Below, piece by piece: positions 56,310 through 64,000 of a stretch of DNA of 64,000 nucleotides. Within the stretch, counting starts at the first letter, position 1. Every line of letters starts with the position of its first letter. The position numbers and the translations under genes are program-made. The stretch comes from Atriophallophorus winterbourni (lineage: Eukaryota > Platyhelminthes > Trematoda > Plagiorchiida > Microphallidae). A model generated the notes under the pieces. The model did no database searches. It was given only the letters and a program-made list of their open reading frames with translations, and was not told the DNA's origin. The stretch is from NCBI GenBank assembly GCA_013407085.1, contig JACCGJ010001756.1, forward strand, positions 1 to 64,000, in the 5' to 3' direction.

Positions 56310-58294
56310 TTCTCTCTTATGGTTTCGTAACAAGATGACGTCTCTAATTCGAGAAAACAAGCAACATCACCATTGGAAGCTAATCGACCAGATGGAACAA
56401 CATCCTAAGTTGCTGTACACCATCGTTAACAAAGCGACCCAGGTTAAGCCTGGTGTATTTCCTATCCAGACAGAGAACGTACTGACTGATGATGTCAAGA
56501 ATACAGCTGATGCACTAATATCATTTTATGCGCAAGTATTTTGTCCAAAAAACGTGTCAACGCTGACGTCTTTGCCGCACTCACTGCAAGTCAAATGCCT
56601 GAGCTACATCGAGGTGAATCCTACAGTTGTGCGAGAGCATTTACGCGGGCTGAACCTTCGCAAATCATGATGGGAGGATGGAATAACACCCGCTGTTCTG
56701 CAGTAATGCGAGCTGGAGCTTTGTGGCCCACTATGTGGTCTATTCAGACACTCATTGAATACCGGAACCGTAACAACTCAAAAGAAAACCGGTGCTATCA
56801 CATTAATCTACAAAGAGGGCAGTCGTTCTGATCCGGCGAAATACCGCCCCGTGAGGCTTCTTTCAGCGGTTTCTAAAATTTTGGAACGCTTGGTGTGTAA
56901 ACGACTTGTTGAATATCTCACGAACTATCAGCTTATTACTTTCACACAACACGGATTTAGGTAAAAATGTTCATGTCTGTCTAACTTGCTCACGACTCTT
57001 AATGACTTCGCGCATTCGACAGAGTGAATCAGTCTTCAATGCTTCAGAAGCTGCAGAATGTTGGCGTCATCGGAAACCTACTAACATGGTTCAGAAGTTA
57101 CCTGTCTAGACGCAAAATAAAAGTCAGAATAGATGGTGAAACTTCTCGAACAATTGAATCCACGAGCGAAGTCCCTCAGGGTTCGGTTCTCGGTGCGATA
57201 CTGTTTCTCTTATTTATCAACGATCTGCCGAGCTCACTAGCATGTAAGCTTATTTTATTCGTAGATGATTAAAAATCTGGATGAAGGTCAACTCTATTGA
57301 GGACTGTCAAGTTCCGCAAGGAGATTTGAATTAGCTGCACCAGAGGTCAATCCTAAACAAACTGCCATTTAATTTCCGCAAATGCAAAATTTTGCAAGTC
57401 TGAAATCTCTTTCCCTTTACCTATATACTTGGCAGCGACCTGCTTGAATGGTGTACATCACAAAGAGATTTCGGAATCTTGGTGTCTCGCACTTCGAACA
57501 ACAGCCTACAGTGCGAAGCCGTCTACAAGCGTGCGTGCAGCTTGCTCGGTTTACTGAAACACAATTTCGGACGTTTCTCACCAACTCACTCGCGAAATTA
57601 CTAAACACTTACATACATCCCGTCGTTGACTACGCTATACAAGCTTGGACGGCATGGATGGAAAAAAACATCTCACTCCTAGAACAAATTTATCACAGGC
57701 AACCAAAATGATTTCCCGGATTGAATAATTTACCCTTTGAGCAGCGACTGACCAGACTTAGACTGTGTACCTTGAGCGCAGGCGTATGCTACACGACCTT
57801 ACTCTGACATATCGAATTATCTACCCGAAATCCCACCCTCGCATACACCTCTCCAATTTTGTTTGGTTGTCCCACACACGCAGCCACCCTTTGACCCTAT
57901 AAATCCCACAATCACGATTGCATTGTCGTCGTCACTTATTTGCCGTTCGTGTATGCTTCTTGTGGAATAGCTTGTCGACAGATATTGTCACCTCAGCGAA
58001 CGAGAACATCTTTAAATAGAGGTTACGAAACCATATGTTGAGAACTACTGCGGTTGACCTTACCTATTGATGTCCATATTTTTTAACGCACGGAACTACC
58101 GTCCATCCAAAATTTCTTTTCCCTCAGTCTGTGTCGCCATTGGGGATTATTTTTGCTCGACCCATGAAGAATACGGATATGATCATACAAAAAACGATTG
58201 TTTTTTATTTTTATACGCATATCCTATGGTTATGTACAGCAATAAATAAATATTGAATCTTGTAAACTGTTTTACGATGAATATTGAATCTTGT
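56310..58294 (+). mobile_element. 5'-truncated CR1/Jockey-group retrotransposon nested in M8
   Basis: The element starts abruptly inside ORF2 (5' truncation, usual for non-LTR elements) and runs through the reverse transcriptase to a 3' end with 'aataaataaatattgaatc'. M8 sequence flanks it on both sides, which fixes its limits to within about ten bases. It is the most complete CR1-like copy in the window at about 1.98 kb. Confidence 0.85.
56320..58030 (+). pseudogene. Reverse transcriptase (ORF2) of the nested CR1-like element
   Basis: Frames in order: FRNKMTSLIRENKQHHHWK to FCPKNV (56,320-56,560, linker before RT); ITLIYKEGSRSDPAKYRP and LSAVSKILERLV (56,790-56,895, RT motif 1); TFTQHGFR (56,940-56,961); LQKLQNVGVIGNLLTWFRSY then SEVPQGSVLGAILFLLFIND (57,040-57,225, the PQGS box); LFVDD at 57,255-57,269, the catalytic Y/F-x-D-D box directly followed by a stop; RFRNLGVSHFEQQ and LAKLLNTYIHPVVDYAIQAW (57,463-57,650, thumb); and a C-terminal FLWNSLSTDIVTSASENIF (57,956-58,014). 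At least six frameshifts or stops. The enzyme would copy element RNA into DNA at a nicked target. Confidence 0.9.
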
Positions 58295-58310
58295 AAACTG
58301 TTTTACGATG
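58249..58310 (+). repeat. 31-bp direct duplication at the element's 3' junction
   Basis: 58,249-58,279 and 58,280-58,310 are identical. Each copy contains the last bases of the CR1-like element ('aatattgaatc') and the start of the M8 flank ('ttgtaaactgttttacgatg'), so the duplication spans the insertion junction. Confidence 0.95.
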
Positions 58311-59140
58311 TTTGCTTCACACGTGAGTTGCAAATGCATTTTTTTCTAAACGGACCATGGCCCTTTATACACGAAATGATTATGTGTTTGACGATCCGCA
58401 TTTGAGATTCGTTTCACAGAACAAAATTGTCAGTAATTGGAAAATCATTCGTAAATAATACCGTTATAATCTACCATAAATCAATCAAAGTAATTGTTTA
58501 TATACAAATAAATGAAACTAAACTGGCGAAAACAGTTTTGTGAATTTATAACAAAACTTTTTATTGTTATTCATGTATTCCGGGATATGTTTTGTTTTAC
58601 TCCGTAGAAGTGAAACATAAATGGATTATAGGGATCAGCTGTTTGGAAAAATGAGAAATATTTGGTTCTAGGTTTCCTTCATATTGTGATATTAATTTCA
58701 AACATACACAATCAAATTTATCTTGCAATCATTTCTCACTTTCAAGTTATTGGGTTGTATGAATGTATGGAATATATGACACGTATATCATATATCTCCG
58801 AAACCTAGAGATTTCGTGGTGCAGAAGTCATGCTATGATGTACGATTTAGTTCAATCCAGGCCAGGCGAGATTACCAGTCCTAACGTCATTAGCCCCACA
58901 CAGAGAGAAAAATAGAAGCAACTGCAATCATCTTCTCTGTATCCTTTTATCCATACCACTATTTAGTTCCGATTTGCGAATGACAGGATTACGGTACGTA
59001 ACATTTCTAATGTAAACAGTAATTCCTAGAGCAGTAGTCAATTTAGGCAGTTATAACACGAGAGGGTAGATCCAGAGTGCATTGTATTTGGAGACGTAAA
59101 AGTGTTCATGCAAATGAAGCTAGACCGTAATATCCATCGT
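58311..59140 (+). repeat. Module M8 end and M9
   Basis: Resumes M8 ('tttgcttcacacgtgagttg') and continues through M9, collinear with 14,520-15,340 and 19,259-20,080. Confidence 0.6.
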
Positions 59141-60185
59141 TTATTTCACTGTATCCGGTCATCAAAAAGTTCAAACTATGATCTCGCCTCCTGTTTTCCA
59201 ACTAGAAAACTCAGACATTCTTGCCTATCTATCCTTGCCCGCTATTTGGTTAATCAGTTTTGATCTAATTTCAAATGACATCGTTAATTTCGGTGTTGAA
59301 TCCACAACTTAACAACGATTACGTTACGTTTGTCATCAGTTGTTTGTGTTGTTCAAATATTTTGTTTAATACATCTTCGTTTATCAAATATGCATGTAAT
59401 CTGTTAGTTGTATCACCATTATTTTATATATTAGTAATGATATAATAATTAATATTATATATTTTCACTATACATGAATATTGATATTATTGCATTTGCT
59501 TATTTGTTACATTGTAAGTATCCATTAAGAAGATAAAACTATGTTTACAAATAAAACCATTCTACTTGACTACGTTTGACGAGAGCAAACAGTCACAAGC
59601 CAGTTGCGGGAATTCCGGAAAAAACAAATTAACCGTAAAAATGCAAATTTAGGAGTGTCAATTTATTTTCAAAAGTTCACAGTCGTCAAACATACCTGGT
59701 GTATTGCGAGGTGCTGTTAAAAACATATTCACGATAAATCAGTTTGATTTATTAATATTGGATGGCGAACATAAATGGCTATATAGGATTGAACAATGCC
59801 TATTGCATGCATTTAAACTTCCCGCGACCGATTTTGATGTTTTGCACTCAACAGGTTTAGTCTGTACGATCAAGAATAGCGTGTTTCGAAATATGAGAGA
59901 GAAAAATCTAAGTGTGCTCCTATGAGACTGAGGGTATTTTAGCATGAACACTGTTTGATGGCACGTAGATAAGCACATGTAGATATGAGTAAATCATAAC
60001 TTGGTTCAAGGAATATTGAGGTAACATTTTATGACAATGCAAAGTGCATTATCAATGATCGCTAGTCTACAGCTATTGAATGATATGCGAAACTCTACCC
60101 TCCGACACAACACAAGAGCAATCAGCGCTTAAACGTTGGATGATGACAAGTGCGAAATCATAAAATCGACCATGTATTCACATCA
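59141..60185 (+). repeat. Modules M11, M12 and M1
   Basis: 59,195-59,280 matches 3,255-3,330. 59,560-59,720 matches 3,640-3,800. 59,890-60,185 matches 45,841-46,130. The 73-codon plus-strand frame at 59,704-59,925 and the frame antisense to it are not kept elsewhere. Confidence 0.55.
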
Positions 60186-60645
60186 CATTAGCACGATGCA
60201 TCTACGCACTACGGCGTATTGAATGATGGAACACTTGGATTTGGAAAGAACAATCTTTCATGCACTATCTGGTCGAGTGATAACTGTATATGGTGTGATT
60301 TTTGAACAGCATTTGAAGCAATATCTGCGATTTAGATGGATCGCATTTAGATCAAGTCTGTGTATTTCGAAAAAATTCCAGGTTTCACTGACATGCATTC
60401 ATGCATCTGGTATTTACACGCTGTATACCATCATCGTTGTCTTCACATCCAAATAGCGGTTGTCCCAGTTGCAAGAGTTCGAACAAACCAAGATGGCAGT
60501 TGGTCTACCAATCCGCGTATCAATCTCCGTGGCTAGCTGAAGGTTATCCGCAGTGTTTGAACAAAGAATTGTGAGAGGATATGATAGGTCAACCTAACAG
60601 TTTTCAACGTACATGATCGGAGTTGATACATACTATTGACCAGCC
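60186..60645 (-). pseudogene. RTE-like RT tail with SETW and HLN motifs
   Basis: One minus-strand frame, broken by four stops, reads LATEIDTRIGRPTAILV, NWDNRYLDVKTTMMVYSV, then HVSETWNFFEIHRLDLNAIH and RRYCFKCC. This is the clearest full motif order (EID.RIG, W.N..L..KT, SETW, R.LNA.H) of the RTE-like C-terminus in the window and confirms the identity of the other five fragments. Confidence 0.75.
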
Positions 60646-61480
60646 CCCATAATCAAATTCATTTTTTCTTCATTTTGTTGCATCATACAAACTTTTCCTG
60701 CATCAAATGATGACGAATACTATATTAATTTATAATTTGACGCTCAAATCTTCTGCATAGAATGGAGAAGTGATATTCCATTGAAATTGAACGTATTCGT
60801 TTCACACAATGTCCATCGTACTACAATATTTTATGGCGATTTACGTAATTGCTGTTTAGTATCTGTAAATAATATAAGATGTTTGTAATTAGATGGAGCA
60901 CAAGACCATAATACAATGTGTCCGGAGCTTGAGTGATACATTTGAGCCTAAAATACGAAGGAGCATCGAGCGCCAATCATCAGCGGTCTATCACAGTTTG
61001 ATTTTACATCGACATCTAATTTTTACCTAGATTTAGTTTTTGCAGGTGTTTGATATTATGTTGTACGTCACCTGATGATATATCTGATTCTAGATATGTA
61101 GTAATTCGTAATTGCACTTTCTTTTCTAATTTATTTTCATTTATATCGATGCTTGTTTTGTTAAATGATTATTACACAAAATACGTTTTCCGCTGGCGTT
61201 CTCATTTGCTTTGTTAGCTGCTGCTGTATTGTTACGTTTTTCATTCACGATTGTTAACGTGAAGGCTGACGAGTTGGAATATTTCGGTGTGGATAATTGC
61301 ATCGGATATTGAATTTTCACGCACCGTGATTTCGTTCCTTCGTCCGCTATGGCTGTAAAAGTTTTATGTCATATTTTTGCACTTATCCACTAGATAATAG
61401 CTGAACCCGTTTTAAGTTTTTTTTCTCTCCGAACAATCATTATTCTGCCATTTTGACATAATATCGTTTTAATCAACCGA
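60646..61480 (+). repeat. M3/M7-like spacer of the RTE-gypsy composite
   Basis: Collinear with 46,601-47,470 over its whole length at roughly 90% identity. No recognised coding content. Confidence 0.5.
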
Positions 61481-62140
61481 TTTGCAAGAAAAGGTTATCG
61501 GCTGCAATACAACAGCAACCCCACGTCAACCCACAAGCCTAGTACATTCATTTTAATATTTTGAAATTCGTTAACTGGAATCATTGCGCAGTTTACCACA
61601 GATATTAAGCATATCGATGGCGACCGTACTGGCTAGTCACCGAAAAAGCGACACTGCATTTTCTGAAATCCTCGAAAACAAGTCACTCAAATATGCCCTT
61701 TGGACGGTGCTCGATTGTGATGTCATTATCCACTAAGATATATCGACCACTGTGATATACCGTCCCGCAAACATTTTATCAGAATCTTTTCTATTACTTT
61801 CATGCAGTTCCCAACCATTCGGAGAATTCGCTTAAACTCAATACTCATAAAAGTTCGTTCCATCTGGCAAAATGTGCCACGCGCCTCTCGTTGGTGAGTA
61901 AAACGCTTTGTTAATTGGCGGGCGAACAAAACCCACCGGCACACTCGTGTGCATTTATGTACATCTCCTTCACCTTATGTTCGATTCAAGCATGTCCATC
62001 TTAAAATCGTTTGCATCTCACCTGTCTTACGAACGCTTAGCTATGTCCAGAACTGCGGCATATGTATAAACCCTGGCACATAGTAGTTCCTTGCGAGATA
62101 TCACTATCTATATTATCGCTCGAGCATGCGTCGATTATTG
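61481..62140 (+). pseudogene. Gypsy RNase H end and integrase N-terminal part
   Basis: AQFTTDIKHIDGDRTG near 61,586-61,630 is the end of RNase H (pattern QFTTDIRHI.G..N.VADALSR). The integrase zinc and linker region follows, and then the H-V-H...IV segment near 61,990 ('aagcatgtccatcttaaaatc'). It is cut at about 62,145, where M3 sequence ('ctaattggagttcatcg') starts. The minus-strand frame at 61,726-61,944 is antisense to it. Confidence 0.75.
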
Positions 62141-63573
62141 AATCTCCAAAGTAGCTAATTGGAGTTCATCGAATCTCTTGACCAGCCATCATGCTTCTGC
62201 TTATTTGGTACTTTATGTTGACAAAAATAATATCTTCCTGCATCGAATTACAACGGATTTTATAAGAACTGATATCCCGATGTCACTGTTGAGATCTGTT
62301 GGAACAAATAATGTTAAAACACATAATCACAGACTCATTCTGTCAGGCGCTCAAAATAAACAACATATTTTCAGAATTAGCCAGAACCAATTTTTAAACA
62401 TCACCAACCTTAACATACATGTACTCTCAGTCGGACATCCTAGGTTAACATTTCCACTGATCCATTAAGGCAATGTGTGTAGGAACACCAATTCTTCTGT
62501 GTGGTCCCGAAACAAGACGTTCACATCTTCCACTTACGATCAAAATTAATATTCCATTGTAATTGAAAATTCTCGTTAAAAACATTGTGTATGGTAATCT
62601 TTCGTTCAACTGGCGAATGATTTTATGTGTAAGTCCGAGAATGCGTGGATCGATTCAGACTATTCAGTATTTCAGATTTTGTTGAACAATATAATAGAAT
62701 CAAACCTGTGAAACCGGATATTTGAATTTTTTTAAAAATATCTGTTATTTATGTATTCCGGTATATTTTGTATTTTTCATCTAAATGTGGAACAAACATG
62801 GTGTTTTGGGAGCAGATAATTGAAAAATAATACGAAACTTTTGGTTTTCGGTTTCCTTAATCTTAGGATAGCAATTTCAATGATACAAATTAAAATTTCC
62901 CTGTAACAAATTTCTCGCTCTCAAGTTATTCCGTTGAAATAATGTGGTGGTTAACAGTCAGGTATATCATATATCTCAAAAACCTAATAACTTTGTCGAT
63001 AAAGCTTTCAGGCTTTAATTTTTGAGTTGGTTCGATTCAAGCCTGGCAAGAACACTGGTCCTTAGTTCGGTTGCCCAAAGCAGTGAGAAAATTCGAAGCA
63101 ACTCTAATCAACTTCTATTTAATTTTATTCACAGCCCTATTTTGTTCCGATTCTCAGAACGACACGATCAGGATACGTATAATCTCCAATGTGAAAAGGA
63201 CCCGCGGCCTTTTACTTAGAAATATATTTCAAACACAAAACAGTTGACTTAACATTTTGGCAATCATATGATCAATATGAATTACACCGCGTTACTTATA
63301 AGGTCTGACTAAAAACTGACAGGTGTTTGAGACTATGTTGATATCCAGAATTCATTTCTTCCTCCATGATAGCCCAGTGGAACATTCGACAAAGTGAGCA
63401 ATCACTAAAACCTAACGTCACCACTAATGTATTTTTTATCCACACCACTATTTCTTTTCGGTTCGCGTAACGACAGGACCACGATACGTATCATTTCACG
63501 TACATAGAACCCTTTGTAAAACTTCCGGCATAAACAAAATATAAAACGCGAATTCAGGGCTGTCACATCAGTA
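62141..63573 (+). repeat. Modules M3 and M4 (long form)
   Basis: Collinear with 54,830-55,840, and beyond 63,130 with 33,470-33,910 including the extra 280-bp segment. B-box-like 'ggttcgattcaagcctgg' at about 63,029. Confidence 0.6.
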
Positions 63574-63821
63574 TTGATGGATGGATGGATAGATGGATGG
63601 ATGGATGGATGGATGGATGGATGGATGGATGGATGGATGGATGGATGGATGGATGGATGGATGGATGGATGATGGATGGATGGATGGATGGATGGATGGA
63701 TGGATGGATGGATGGAGGATGGATAGATGGATGGATGGATGGATGGATGGATGGAAGGATGGATAAATTGATGGATGGATGGGTGAGTGGATGGATGGAT
63801 GGATGGATAGGAGGATGGATG
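63574..63821 (+). repeat. TGGA microsatellite (M5)
   Basis: About 248 bp, the purest of the four long arrays (long uninterrupted TGGA runs at 63,580-63,715). The translated repeats on both strands, the 158-codon minus-strand frame included, are not proteins. Confidence 0.95.
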
Positions 63822-64000
63822 CACTATCATGTTAATTGATAACTGTGATTGATGTGAATTTGGAACTGCAGTTTGGTGCAATTTTTGATGTTTGTCTTAG
63901 GCAGATGGTCCAGGTTACACTGACATTCATTAGAGCAGTTAGCATTCACGCTCCGCATATTATCATATTTGTCTTGGAAGCAAAATTGTTCAAGATACCA
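63822..64000 (+). repeat. Module M6, cut by window end
   Basis: 'gcactatcatgttaattg' then 'tttgatgtttgtcttaggc', collinear with 12,414-12,600 and 34,075-34,260. Confidence 0.65.

Noticed and set aside
59337..59360. Minus-strand CTGATGA considered as another hammerhead
   Set aside because: No GAAA box at a suitable distance and no stem II. Other CTGATGA or TCATCAG sites (47,208, 46,920, 711) fail the same way.
63405..63881. 158-codon frame rich in IHPS repeats (and WMDG on the other strand), also at 12,121-12,537, 17,185-17,568 and 33,908-34,135
   Set aside because: Translation of the 4-bp TGGA microsatellite; any frame without a stop gives such a repeat. No signal, domain or conserved flanking frame.
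1..64000. CRISPR arrays, prophage or bacterial operon
   Set aside because: No evenly spaced short repeats with unique spacers, no dense collinear ORFs or ribosome-binding sites; the composition and elements are those of an animal genome.

Overview
The window looks like AT-rich nuclear DNA of a multicellular animal and contains no intact gene. It is a mosaic of old, broken transposable elements and of longer non-coding repeats that recur many times within these 64 kb. A flatworm, possibly a schistosome-like trematode, is the most likely source. This rests on the mix of CR1/Jockey-group and RTE-like non-LTR elements with Ty3/gypsy pol fragments, and on a hammerhead ribozyme of the kind known from schistosome satellite/SINE DNA. 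The organism call is inference. No tRNA, rRNA, bacterial operon, CRISPR array or prophage was seen.

Repeat modules are named here by their order in the clearest copy: M1 (10,130-10,400), M2 (10,400-10,800, an antisense RTE-like reverse-transcriptase tail), M3 (10,800-11,165), M4 (11,165-11,860), M5 (11,861-12,413, a TGGA microsatellite), M6 (12,414-13,110), M7 (13,110-13,880), M8 (13,880-14,600), M9 (14,600-15,640). M10 (20,340-20,880), M11 (about 2,000-3,640) and M12 (20,880-21,250) follow. The same modules return in the same order across the window with roughly 5-20% divergence. Boundaries were judged by eye and may be off by tens of bases. A second family, called F4, holds 38.9-45.4 kb and 48.0-52.4 kb. 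It carries a CR1 endonuclease fragment, a gypsy integrase fragment and long AT-rich spacers.

Layout: 1-7.25 kb is modules M8-M12 and M1-M8, interrupted at 1,551-1,985 by a small element containing a hammerhead ribozyme. 7.25-8.76 kb is a reverse-strand CR1-like element with ORF1 and part of the endonuclease but no reverse transcriptase. 8.76-20.6 kb holds two successive copies of the composite unit, each with a TGGA array. 20.6-33.4 kb is a tandem array of a 2.76-kb unit, broken by a 1,000-N assembly gap at 31,540-32,539. 33.4-38.9 kb has another TGGA array, a gypsy integrase relic, RTE debris and a candidate solo LTR (37,996-38,388). 38.9-53.8 kb is F4 units plus RTE, RT and gypsy relics. 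53.8-64 kb returns to M modules, with a 5'-truncated CR1-like element (56,310-58,295) nested inside M8, and ends in a fourth TGGA array.

Nothing here appears to encode a working protein. What is functional or distinctive is at the DNA or RNA level: the hammerhead ribozyme, possible pol III promoter elements, the tandem array, and the way retroelement debris has become part of larger repeat units that are themselves duplicated.
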